Source of the DNA: Aquimarina agarivorans
GTDB taxonomy: Bacteria; Bacteroidota; Bacteroidia; Flavobacteriales; Flavobacteriaceae
Assembly (NCBI RefSeq): GCF_000218485.1
Contig: NZ_AFPB01000149.1
Span: 1 to 55,252 of the forward strand
Length of the DNA stretch: 55,252 nt
Direction of reading: 5' to 3'
The first letter of the stretch is position 1, and each line of letters begins with the position of its first letter. This document shows, in pieces, positions 25,252 through 33,248 of this stretch. Both the position numbers and the translations under genes were made by a program. The notes under the pieces are model-generated. The model did no database searches and was not told where the DNA came from. It saw nothing but the letters and a program-made list of their open reading frames with translations.

Positions 25252-26400
25252 ATGACAGATAGTGTACACAAAAATTTTGTGGATTCCTTTAAAGCGGAAT
25301 TGAAAATAGCTTCTCCTGGTAGGATAAACCTAATTGGTGAACACACAGATTATAATAAAGGCTTCGTTTTGCCAACAGCCATTGATAAGCATATTGTTTT
25401 TCAGTTTAAAAAAAATGGAACTACTGATACCTGTAATGTATACAGTGCCACATTTGATAAAATGCTTACTTTTAATTTAAATGAAGTAGCACCTAGTGAC
25501 AAAGAATGGGAAAATTACATTTTAGGTGTAGTTAGTCAAATTCAATTGAGAGGTAAAAAATTATCAGGTTTTGATTGCATTATCGAAAGCTATTTGCCTA
25601 TGGGATCAGGAATTAGTTCATCAGCAGCCTTGGAGTGTGGGTTGGCTTTTGGTTTAAATCAAATTTTTAATTTAGGTCTTGAAAAAATAGAATTGGTAAA
25701 AATTGGTCAAAAGGCGGAGCATACTTATGTGGGTACCCAGTGTGGTATTATGGATCAATTTGCATCTGTAATGAGCCAAAGTGGACATGTGATTTTGTTG
25801 GACTGTAATAGTATTTCACATCAAATGATTCCAGCTGATTTTGGTGATTATCAAGTGTTGTTACTCAATACAAATGTGTCTCATAATTTAGCGGATAGTG
25901 CTTATAATACTCGCGTTGCCGAATGCGCATCAGTAGTTGAAGCAATAGCAAAATACTATCCAGACGTAACATCATTAAGGGGTGTTAATTTTGAAATGTT
26001 GGCTGAGGTAACATCGGAAATAACTCCAATAGCATATAAAAGAGCACGTTTTGTTTTGGAAGAAAATGAGCGCGTAAATAAAGCTGTTGAGGCATTAAAA
26101 TCTAAGGATTTAAACACTTTTGGTGAACTAATGTACGGATCGCACAGTGGTTTGCAAAATGACTACGAAGTAAGTTGTGAAGAACTTGATTTTTTAACAG
26201 CATTTTCAAAAGATTACGATCAAGTTCTAGGAGCCCGAATGATGGGAGGTGGTTTTGGTGGCTGTACCATCAATTTGATTCGTAAGGATGGAGTTGAGTC
26301 GTTTGTAGCCGAAGCGACCAAAGCATATAAAGAAAAATTTAATATAGATTTAACATCATTTACAGCAGTTCCAAGTCAAGGTACCGCGGTAACAAACTAA
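25252..26400 (+). CDS. galK: Galactokinase
   Basis: 382 residues, GHMP kinase family. The galactokinase signature GRINLIGEHTDYN (23-35), the ATP-binding PMGSGISSSAALE motif (near 117) and the C-terminal MMGGGFGGCTI motif (near 338) are all present. It phosphorylates alpha-galactose to galactose 1-phosphate. Followed by galT after 6 bases, forming a galKT operon divergent from galM-galE; together they are a full Leloir pathway. Confidence 0.97.
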   Translation: MTDSVHKNFVDSFKAELKIASPGRINLIGEHTDYNKGFVLPTAIDKHIVFQFKKNGTTDTCNVYSATFDKMLTFNLNEVAPSDKEWENYILGVVSQIQLRGKKLSGFDCIIESYLPMGSGISSSAALECGLAFGLNQIFNLGLEKIELVKIGQKAEHTYVGTQCGIMDQFASVMSQSGHVILLDCNSISHQMIPADFGDYQVLLLNTNVSHNLADSAYNTRVAECASVVEAIAKYYPDVTSLRGVNFEMLAEVTSEITPIAYKRARFVLEENERVNKAVEALKSKDLNTFGELMYGSHSGLQNDYEVSCEELDFLTAFSKDYDQVLGARMMGGGFGGCTINLIRKDGVESFVAEATKAYKEKFNIDLTSFTAVPSQGTAVTN

Positions 26401-26406
26401 TAAAAC

Positions 26407-27453
26407 ATGAGTAATATAGATTTTAACGAAAGTCCTCATCGTAGGCTAAACATACTTACGGGAGAATGGGTTTTAGTTTCTCCGCATAGAACTAAAAGAC
26501 CTTGGCAGGGAAAAAATGAAGAGCCAGCACCACTTTCTGATGTGGATTATGATCCCAATTGTTACTTGTGTCCAGGAAATGAACGCGCTGGAGGAGCAGT
26601 AAACCCCATCTATACTGAAGCTTGGGCTTTTACTAATGATTTTGCTGCTTTGTTACAAGATGTGCCGCACCAAACTTTTGAAAAAGGATTGCTTAAGGCT
26701 GAAACAGAAACAGGTATTTGTCGTGTAGTATGTTTTTCTCCAAATCACAGTTTGACTTTGCCTTTAATGGAAATAGCAGACATCAAAAAAGTGATCGAAT
26801 TATGGCAAAAGGAATTTGTTGAACTCGGGGGGCATGATGATATCAATTATGTTCAAATTTTTGAAAATAAAGGAGGTATTATGGGATGTAGTAACCCACA
26901 TCCTCACGGACAGATTTGGTCGCAACGTTCAATTCCTGAAGAAATCAAAAAGAAAGGAGCCAACCTTTTAGCTTACTGGGATAAAAATAAAAGATCACTT
27001 TTAGAAGCTTACTTAGAGCAGGAGCTAGAAGAAAAAGAACGTATTTTAATAGAAAATGAACATTTTGTAGCCTTGGTACCTTATTGGGCAGTTTGGCCAT
27101 ACGAAACAATGATTATACCCCGTAAAAAACATGCGGATATTTCCACCTTTTCGGATGAAGAAAAGTTAGCTTACGCAGAAATTTTAAAAGCGTTAACTAT
27201 TAAAATGGATAACATTTTTAAAACATCCTTCCCATATTCAGCAGGTATCCATCAAGCACCTACCGATGGTAAGGAACACCCAGAATGGCATATGCATATG
27301 AGCTTTTATCCGCCATTATTGCGTTCAGCATCGGTAAAAAAGTTTATGGTTGGGTATGAAATGTTTGCCAATCCACAACGTGATATCACTGCTGAAATGG
27401 CAGCGGATAAAATACGTTCGCAAAGCGATATACATTACAGTAAGGAACTGTAA
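26407..27453 (+). CDS. galT: UDP-glucose--hexose-1-phosphate uridylyltransferase
   Basis: 348 residues. Zinc-site cysteines CYLC (Cys52, Cys55) and the active-site NPHPHGQ with the nucleophilic His167 are visible, plus the C-terminal HMSFYPPLLRS and HPEWHMHM motifs. It transfers UMP from UDP-glucose to galactose 1-phosphate. The ATG is 6 bases after the galK stop. A clear terminator follows at 27475. Confidence 0.97.
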   Translation: MSNIDFNESPHRRLNILTGEWVLVSPHRTKRPWQGKNEEPAPLSDVDYDPNCYLCPGNERAGGAVNPIYTEAWAFTNDFAALLQDVPHQTFEKGLLKAETETGICRVVCFSPNHSLTLPLMEIADIKKVIELWQKEFVELGGHDDINYVQIFENKGGIMGCSNPHPHGQIWSQRSIPEEIKKKGANLLAYWDKNKRSLLEAYLEQELEEKERILIENEHFVALVPYWAVWPYETMIIPRKKHADISTFSDEEKLAYAEILKALTIKMDNIFKTSFPYSAGIHQAPTDGKEHPEWHMHMSFYPPLLRSASVKKFMVGYEMFANPQRDITAEMAADKIRSQSDIHYSKEL

Positions 27454-27474
27454 TTGTAAAAGTATAGCAAGAAC

Positions 27475-27511
27475 AAAAAAGCCACTTCTGAAATCTCAGT
27501 AGTGGCTTTTT
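27475..27511 (+). terminator. Terminator of galK-galT
   Basis: AAAAAGCCACT pairs with AGTGGCTTTTT, loop of about 12 bases, ending in five T. Confidence 0.87.
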
Positions 27512-27656
27512 GAATTCTATAAAAATGTGTACTTTATAGAAAAAAAACAAATTTCGTATTTTATTGGTGGGAAATCACCTATTTTTTTATTAAAATTTTA
27601 ATATTATGGGAATTTTTTAGTTTTTTTGTGGCAACTAATCTAATTCGCTCTGCAAA

Positions 27657-29507
27657 ATGAAAACTACTTTTCAATCTATTATTTGGGGGTCATTCTTATT
27701 AATTAGTCATTCTATTTTTGCTCAAGAAATATTTATGGCTACCAATGGGAACGATGCCAATCCCGGAACAAAACAACGACCATTAAAAACATTGTTGGCC
27801 GCGCGTAATAAAGCAAGGTCAAATGGAAGCAAAACGATATGGGTACGCGGTGGGCGCTACTCCTATACAAATACAGTAGATTTTGATGGTAAAGATAACG
27901 GACTAAAAATTTCGGGGTATCAAAATGAAGAAGTAATTTTTGATGGTGCTTTCTACTTCAAATCCAATGACTTCAAAAAAGTAACTGATGGCAATACATT
28001 AAATAGAATGCATGCCAAAGCGAAAGACAAGGTGTTTGAAATTACAGTTAGAAATAATGAAATCGCAAATCAATTAAAAGAGGGAAGAACACAACTTTCA
28101 ATGGATGACATTATGATGTATATATCACGGTTTCCTAATAAAGGGTTCGTACATTTAAATCATAGTACTACAAATACATCATCGGAGGTTATCAACACTG
28201 ACGGAACAAGCAATAACCCTAAAGGACCTAAATTTAAAATTCACGAAAGTTTTAATAATGGAAAATGGAATAGGGAAGTAAAAAACAATAAAAACGCGTT
28301 GGTAGTAGGATATTACTCCGCAGATTGGTTAAAGGAATCTTCGCCAATTCAATCCGTTTCTGGGAGTGGTTTATTGCATTTAAGGGATGGTTCGCGCTAT
28401 GGCATAAAAAACAGAAATAGACCCGATAGGATTTATATTACTAATTTATTGTGTGAATTAGATCAGCCAGGAGAGTGGTTTTATGATATAGCTAAAAAGA
28501 AAGTGTACCTATGGCCATTATCGCAAATTAAAAATACGAGTAAAATTGGTGTTTGGGCAGGTCCGGAATTAATTAATATTACAAGAGCACGTAATATTAA
28601 GGTGCAAAAGTTTACGGTACAACATGCCAGCAGAGGCAAGAGTGGGGGTGATGCTGTTATTGATATACGCAGTAGTGAATCCTGCGAAATTGCAGGGGTA
28701 CGGTTCCGGTATATTGATAATATAGCAGTAGCAAACATTATAGACGGTAAAAATTGTGGGATCAAAAGTTGTGATATTTTTGACTGTTCAGGTGGTTTTC
28801 GATGTTATGGAGGTAGCGCAACTGTTGATAAAATTGAACATGGTAGGAACTATGTTGAAAATTGCCATTATACTCAAGTATATTCACGAGATTTTTATGG
28901 TAAGATGGCAGCTGTTCAAGGGGCAGGTAATGTTTTTAGAAATAATTTAATACACAATACCAATGGACAACCAATGACGTATTCGGGTGTGGATCATAAA
29001 ATTGAGTTTAATGAAGCCTTTAACACCGGAATTGAAGAAGGTGACGGAGGAGTGTTTTACACAGGAAACAGTATATGGTCTTTTGGTACGGAATTGAAAC
29101 ACAATTTTATCCACCACAATATGTCTGTTCCAGGTTTATTGGGTAAAGGAGGCTTTCATTGCGATGATTTTGATGCAGGCGAAAAAATTATAGGTAATGT
29201 TTTTTACAAAGGAGGTTGGGCTGCAGTAAAATTCAATAAAAGTGGTGGACATACGGTGCAGAATAATGTTTTTTTAAATGGATTTTTAGGAATTAGAAAC
29301 AATACGTACCGACAATCTTTTTACGACACTTCCGTAGAATTTTTAAGGAATGATCCTACCAATAAATCCAAGCCAAATTACATTGGACGCATGTTACAGG
29401 CTATCGGTAAACCTGGGTGGCAAAACGGATTGAATGAAAATAATTGGTACTCCAAAGTTTCTGTTTTTTTGGAAAAAGCGCTATCCAAAAATGGATATTA
29501 TGTTTAA
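27657..29507 (+). CDS. Right-handed parallel beta-helix protein, N-terminal part (frameshifted)
   Basis: 616 residues up to a TAA that seems to be caused by a frameshift. Signal peptide ends near SIFAQEIF. Residues 22-75 (ATNGNDANPGTKQRPLKTL, KTIWVRGGRY) are the start typical of right-handed beta-helix carbohydrate-active proteins, and residues about 290-560 carry helix rungs (NAEFRNNLIH-type: VFRNNLIHNTNG, IEFNEAFNTG, LKHNFIHHN, VQNNVFLNG). The natural C-terminus lies in the next frame: NGYYV stops here while KKYQNNK continues from 29508. Substrate probably a polysaccharide; family not assigned. An ATTCGCTCTG box just upstream is shared with the GH9 gene. Confidence 0.8.
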   Translation: MKTTFQSIIWGSFLLISHSIFAQEIFMATNGNDANPGTKQRPLKTLLAARNKARSNGSKTIWVRGGRYSYTNTVDFDGKDNGLKISGYQNEEVIFDGAFYFKSNDFKKVTDGNTLNRMHAKAKDKVFEITVRNNEIANQLKEGRTQLSMDDIMMYISRFPNKGFVHLNHSTTNTSSEVINTDGTSNNPKGPKFKIHESFNNGKWNREVKNNKNALVVGYYSADWLKESSPIQSVSGSGLLHLRDGSRYGIKNRNRPDRIYITNLLCELDQPGEWFYDIAKKKVYLWPLSQIKNTSKIGVWAGPELINITRARNIKVQKFTVQHASRGKSGGDAVIDIRSSESCEIAGVRFRYIDNIAVANIIDGKNCGIKSCDIFDCSGGFRCYGGSATVDKIEHGRNYVENCHYTQVYSRDFYGKMAAVQGAGNVFRNNLIHNTNGQPMTYSGVDHKIEFNEAFNTGIEEGDGGVFYTGNSIWSFGTELKHNFIHHNMSVPGLLGKGGFHCDDFDAGEKIIGNVFYKGGWAAVKFNKSGGHTVQNNVFLNGFLGIRNNTYRQSFYDTSVEFLRNDPTNKSKPNYIGRMLQAIGKPGWQNGLNENNWYSKVSVFLEKALSKNGYYV

Positions 29508-31104
29508 AAAATATCAGAACAATAAAAACATGCATGCTTATGAAAGTAGGTATTATGATAATGTATTTCATAAAAATGCTAAAGGAAAATTTGGTGTATT
29601 TACTCCCGCTACTGCTGAAAGAGGCAATAAAGACATTAACTTGTCAATATTTGAAAATCCAAATGCTTTAAATTTTAAGTTTAAAAATAAACCAGCAGGG
29701 TTTGTAAATATTCCTTTTGAAAAAATTGGGTTGTACAAAGATAGTTATCGTTGTGAAGTGCCTAATAAAAATCAATATCGCTCAAAGGTGAAACAAAGAT
29801 TCAATAATAGACCAGTCCATGACGATAAAGCCAGGTATAATAGAAATACAGTAAACAATTTACTTTATTACAATTCAGGCAAAATGGTTTTAGATTTAGT
29901 ACCGTGTTACGGTAAAGTAGCCGATCCACCAGTTGTAGAAACTGGAGTTGATGAATATCGCTATGATTTAGGTACAGCAAGCTCGCCAGTATTTAAGGAT
30001 TACAAAAAAATGACCAATGCCAATTTGAATGGTGTGTATAGTTGGAGGAATGTAAGCAAATTATTTGTGGCTGACAGGGGAAATATCAACGGGGCTAATA
30101 ATTTAAATCGAGATTTTTTATTTGGACAAGGTGAAAATAATATGTTGATACATAATGTAGCCAATGGATTTTGGCGAGTGGTTGTTACCTTTGGGGATGC
30201 AAAAGATCCAAGAGATAACATGCAAATTAAAGCCGAAGGAAAAACAATTGGACAACAAATAGCTACTAAAGCGGGCGAATTTAAGAATAGTGATTTTACT
30301 ATTCAGGTGAAAGACAAAAAATTAAATTTAGAATTTATTGATGCAGGTGGGCGGAATAATAGATGGTCTGTTTCTCGTATATGGTTAAGAAAAGTAGCTT
30401 CTGCAACCCCAGCTCCAGTTGCTAATGCCATCCCATTTGGCAAATATATTTCATTACAAAAAGCAGGAGGTAACAAAGGTTTTGTTGCTGCTGAACCAAG
30501 TGGCAGATTAATTGCTAACAGAAAAGAAGTAAAAAAATGGGAAATATTTTTAGTAGAAAAACACCCAAAAGGAGGAGTTGCTTTAAAAGCACTTTCTAAT
30601 AATAAATACATCCAAGTACCCAACACCGATGAAAATGCAGCAGTAAGGCCTAATGGAAATGGAAAATATGCATGGGAACAGTTTGAGTGGAAAACATTAG
30701 GTGGTGGGAAGGTAGCTTTAAAAAGTATGCATACTAACAAATGGTTGCAAGCTGCATGGAATAACGATAATGCCATTGTAGTAGCACGTGGAGGAAGCCC
30801 AAAAAATTGGGAAACCTTTAATTGGAAAGTGGAATCAAAATCCGGAGCAAAAGATTTGGAAATTGACGCCTCTTTAGTTTCAATTTATCCTGTTCCAGCA
30901 AATGATATATTACATGTCAAACTTGCGTTAGAAATTGAGAATAGTACGTACTCAATTTACGATAGTTTAGGAAAACTCATACGAACCAAGGAGGTATCAA
31001 ATTCGCTTACCTTGGTGGATGTTTCTAATTTAGAAACAGGAATCTACTTCTTAAAAATAAAAAGTAATGAAGCTTCAAGAGTGGAAACATTTGTAGTTGA
31101 CTAA
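29434..31104 (+). CDS. C-terminal part of the beta-helix protein: CBM-like, beta-trefoil and T9SS type A tail
   Basis: 556-codon frame overlapping the end of the previous one. The first ATG is internal to the other frame, so this is best read as the continuation of that gene after a one-base shift near 29505. It starts with the end of the beta-helix domain (IPFEKIGLYKDSYR), then a malectin- or galactose-binding-like module (about 30,000-30,390; NGFWRVVVTFGDAKDP), a fascin-like beta-trefoil (30,430-30,830; YISLQKAGGNKGFV, ALKALSNNKYIQV, VALKSMHTNKWLQ), and a Por-type sorting tail (VSIYPVPANDILHVK to ETFVVD). The trefoil is homologous to that of the protein at 43,261. Confidence 0.78.
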   Translation: MKIIGTPKFLFFWKKRYPKMDIMFKKYQNNKNMHAYESRYYDNVFHKNAKGKFGVFTPATAERGNKDINLSIFENPNALNFKFKNKPAGFVNIPFEKIGLYKDSYRCEVPNKNQYRSKVKQRFNNRPVHDDKARYNRNTVNNLLYYNSGKMVLDLVPCYGKVADPPVVETGVDEYRYDLGTASSPVFKDYKKMTNANLNGVYSWRNVSKLFVADRGNINGANNLNRDFLFGQGENNMLIHNVANGFWRVVVTFGDAKDPRDNMQIKAEGKTIGQQIATKAGEFKNSDFTIQVKDKKLNLEFIDAGGRNNRWSVSRIWLRKVASATPAPVANAIPFGKYISLQKAGGNKGFVAAEPSGRLIANRKEVKKWEIFLVEKHPKGGVALKALSNNKYIQVPNTDENAAVRPNGNGKYAWEQFEWKTLGGGKVALKSMHTNKWLQAAWNNDNAIVVARGGSPKNWETFNWKVESKSGAKDLEIDASLVSIYPVPANDILHVKLALEIENSTYSIYDSLGKLIRTKEVSNSLTLVDVSNLETGIYFLKIKSNEASRVETFVVD

Positions 31105-31230
31105 AAAATAGTAATTTGTGAATTATACCATTTTGGAAATTCAAGGGTTCTTTTTTAGCTAGATGCTTTAAAACAAAACAATACTGCAATTAGGAATACT
31201 TTTGAGTACTCAGAATGAGGTGATATACAT

Positions 31231-31264
31231 AAAAGCCACTTTTGTAAAAAGAGTGGCTTTTTTT
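31231..31264. terminator. Bidirectional terminator between the beta-helix gene and immunity array
   Basis: AAAAGCCACT pairs with AGTGGCTTTT (loop about 11 bases), followed by T-run on the plus strand and preceded by A-run. It resembles the terminator at 32163-32199, another sign of duplication in this array. Confidence 0.72.
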
Positions 31265-31291
31265 AATCTAATAGTATATATTATATTGGGT

Positions 31292-31342
31292 TCATATTAA
31301 ATCTATAATTCCGTTTTCAGTATCTAGTGCATTATAAATGAA
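31292..31342 (-). pseudogene. 3' stub of a second SUKH-type immunity gene
   Basis: Seventeen codons on the minus strand read FIYNALDTENGIIDLI and TGA. The intact SUKH-type gene at 32229 ends LIYNALGTENGIIELI, and the DNA agrees at most positions. The stub begins one base after the stop of the DUF4288-like gene and is followed by a similar terminator, so an upstream gene was inserted over, or recombined with, a SUKH paralogue. Confidence 0.8.
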
Positions 31343-31343
31343 T

Positions 31344-31991
31344 TTAGTTTAAAATATCGGTTATCAATTCTTTGACTTTTTTTTCAGAAATAATCTCATC
31401 TTCGATTGATTGGATTTCATTGATGTTACTGAATAAAGTTTCAAAAATATCCATATTTAAGTCAATTAAATAAAGGTCTTCGATTCCAACAAATTCAATT
31501 GATTGTATTTTATCAATTGAATTTGATATAATTTTTTTTAAGAAAGTACGATTTTTACTTATTTCATGGATTTGTTGATGTAAATTATTAGAATTGTTTT
31601 TAAATATTGATTTTATTGATATAGTAAAATTTTGATTAATGTCATTTTTACAAAAATAAATAGTTGTGAAACAATAAAATTTATTAATTATGGATGATTT
31701 ATTTTTAAAAAATGAATCATCCATAATTAAAGACCTAGATTTGTCAAAAGTGTTCAGTTCGTAATATGATGTTCTACCTATTATTTCTCCTTCAGTTAAC
31801 TTTCCAGTAACATGGAATAGATCATTTATTCCTAGGTATTCGTAGTTAAATTTAGAAGAAATTTCCTTAGCTTTTTTATCGATATTAGTTAAATCTTTAA
31901 TCGAAGGAATCTCAATTATACATGAAATTAATACTACTTCAATTAAATTATCATTATTGTTTTTATACAAAAAAGTTACTCCAATATACAT
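31344..31991 (-). CDS. DUF4288-like protein, probable immunity protein
   Basis: 215 residues from ATG 31991. The frame can be extended 28 codons to 32075, but those codons (rich in Lys, Asn, Glu) overlap a toxin tail read in another frame, so the internal Met (MYIGVTFLYKNN) is preferred; it lies 4 bases after the toxin stop. The motif YEYLGINDLFHVTGKLTEGE resembles the DUF4288 core (FVGV.DL), and a second copy-like segment SIEFVGIEDLYLID is near the C-terminus, suggesting a duplicated domain. No signal peptide. DUF4288 proteins occur beside toxins as immunity factors; the assignment is inferred from context and weak motif likeness. Confidence 0.6.
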   Translation of the reverse strand: MYIGVTFLYKNNNDNLIEVVLISCIIEIPSIKDLTNIDKKAKEISSKFNYEYLGINDLFHVTGKLTEGEIIGRTSYYELNTFDKSRSLIMDDSFFKNKSSIINKFYCFTTIYFCKNDINQNFTISIKSIFKNNSNNLHQQIHEISKNRTFLKKIISNSIDKIQSIEFVGIEDLYLIDLNMDIFETLFSNINEIQSIEDEIISEKKVKELITDILN

Positions 31992-31995
31992 AGGC

Positions 31996-32133
31996 TTATT
32001 TTCTACGTTTAAAATTAGGTTTTTGTCTTTTTTTATCTCTGTTAACTTGTTGTTTTCTAGTTTTTCCTTGTTCATGTCCGTTTCTTTTTCTTTTTCCTTT
32101 TTTATGCTCAGCTCCTGATACTTCGTCTTCTAA
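31996..32133 (-). pseudogene. C-terminal tail fragment of a polymorphic toxin
   Basis: A 45-codon frame bounded upstream by TAA (32136-32134) reads LEDEVSGAEHKKGKRKRNG, then HEQGKTRKQQVNRDKKR and ends in a basic KRRK stop. This Lys/Arg/Gly-rich ending is typical of the last residues of Rhs- or YD-repeat-type toxin tips. The stop is 4 bases before the DUF4288-like start, the usual toxin-immunity spacing. The toxin body is missing. Confidence 0.66.
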
Positions 32134-32162
32134 TTAAGAATAATTGAATTTTTAAAAAATAG

Positions 32163-32199
32163 AAGAAGCCACTTATTGGAAAAAAAAGAGTGGCTTCTT
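32163..32199 (-). terminator. Terminator of the SUKH-type immunity gene
   Basis: AAGAAGCCACT pairs with AGTGGCTTCTT, loop of about 15 bases; on the minus strand it is followed by TCTATTTTTT. Lies 30 bases after the SUKH stop. Confidence 0.75.
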
Positions 32200-32228
32200 G
32201 AATATCATACTAGGTCGTTAGTTAGATT

Positions 32229-32822
32229 TTATATTAATTCTATAATTCCGTTTTCAGTACCTAATGCATTGTAAATAAGAGGTAAGTTTTGGTCGTTTTT
32301 TAACCAATGAGAACTATTAAATGGCCAGTTTTCGATTTCGATATCAATTAATAAACCATCAGTATTTGTTTCAATGGTATATTCAATATCATTTAAGAAA
32401 TTGAAAAAAAATGAATCAAAGGACGAACCTATTATAAATAATTTATTGGGATTGGTTTGAGAATAATATACTATTGGTGATAAAGGATATTTAACCTTGT
32501 CATTGATTAAAAAACCAAATGTTCCTCCTAATTCATCGATCATAAAACCAATCATTTTTCCAGCAATTAAATCATTACTTTGCCATAATTCATACTGAAA
32601 GCTATCCAAATTTGTTCCTAATTTATTATTTTTAATGCCTAAGAAGCAATATCCTAAAATACTAGCACCATTAGTGTATTTAAGAATTTCAAGCAATTCT
32701 TTGTTATTAAAATCACCAATAATTCGACCCATTCCTTTGTAGGTGTTTTTAATATTAAAATTTTGATATAATATTATTGATTTGTTTGAGCTTATTTTTT
32801 TTAATTTTTCTAATGATTGCAT
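32229..32822 (-). CDS. SMI1/KNR4 (SUKH) family immunity protein
   Basis: 197 residues, no signal peptide. The pattern NNKELLEILKYTNGASILGYCFLGI and the later NPNKLFIIGSSFDSFF follow the SUKH core (helix, then W/TNG-type turn, strands) of the SMI1/KNR4 superfamily, immunity proteins that neutralise toxins delivered by contact-dependent systems. It stands without an intact toxin: only a 48-codon unexplained frame (32834-32980) ends 11 bases upstream. A 17-codon copy of its 3' end lies at 31292-31342. Confidence 0.78.
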   Translation of the reverse strand: MQSLEKLKKISSNKSIILYQNFNIKNTYKGMGRIIGDFNNKELLEILKYTNGASILGYCFLGIKNNKLGTNLDSFQYELWQSNDLIAGKMIGFMIDELGGTFGFLINDKVKYPLSPIVYYSQTNPNKLFIIGSSFDSFFFNFLNDIEYTIETNTDGLLIDIEIENWPFNSSHWLKNDQNLPLIYNALGTENGIIELI

Positions 32823-33027
32823 GAAATGAATTATTATTGAAATTTCAGACAGTAAATAACAAATCTTGTTTTAAAATAAGGCATAAAATTCAGGTTTTTA
32901 CAAATAACGTCTATCAAAAGTTCGTTTACTGACGTGTCGTAATCTTTATTGGTCTCAGGTTTAGTAAAAACTATGCATTTTTAAAGCATTTCGCTTTTAG
33001 TTTCTATAAATATTACAAGAGCTATTG

Positions 33028-33082
33028 GCAATTAGTAATTAGCTGTTGGCTTTAAAATAGCCAAAGGCTAATAGCTAATTGC
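33028..33082. repeat. Imperfect inverted repeat
   Basis: Arms GCAATTAGTAATTAGCTGTT / AATAGCTAATTGC-like around TTTAAAAT; the GGCT/AGCC core pairs perfectly. It resembles small intergenic repeat elements made from variations of TTAGCTATTGGCT that are common in Bacteroidota. Confidence 0.7.
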
Positions 33083-33167
33083 AAAAAACAGATGTTTAAA
33101 AAGTAATGACTTTTAGTCATAACCGAAACTATGGAACCTTTAGTCAATAGTGATTCATTTTAAAATA

Positions 33168-33226
33168 ATTTTCATATAAAAAAAAGGACAATGATTTTGT
33201 CATTGTCCTTTTTTTTATATGAAAAT
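33168..33226. terminator. 27-bp perfect palindromic terminator
   Basis: Arms 33168-33194 and 33200-33226 are exact reverse complements around a 5-base TTTTG loop, with eight A and eight T flanking the GGACAATGA core. It lies 22 bases after the GH9 stop and can terminate either strand. The long perfect arms exceed what termination needs. Confidence 0.85.
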
Positions 33227-33248
33227 CTGTAAATGTTATTGAAAAAAA

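Larger units (their letters stand above)
32823..33248. other. 426-bp intergenic region with repeats
   Basis: Between the SUKH gene start and the GH9 gene end. It contains a protein-like minus-strand frame at 32834-32980 without a start codon (KCIVFTKPETNKDYD, NELLIDVICKNLNF), an imperfect inverted repeat at 33028-33082, and a perfect palindromic terminator at 33168-33226. Nothing else is recognisable. Confidence 0.55.

Noticed and set aside
28481..28765. Antisense frame inside the beta-helix gene
   Set aside because: Opposite strand of a well-supported coding sequence; composition typical of a reverse-complement shadow.
30303..30776. 157-codon antisense frame over the CBM-like and trefoil region
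   Set aside because: Antisense to conserved domains with Cys/Phe/Leu-rich composition and no recognisable motif.
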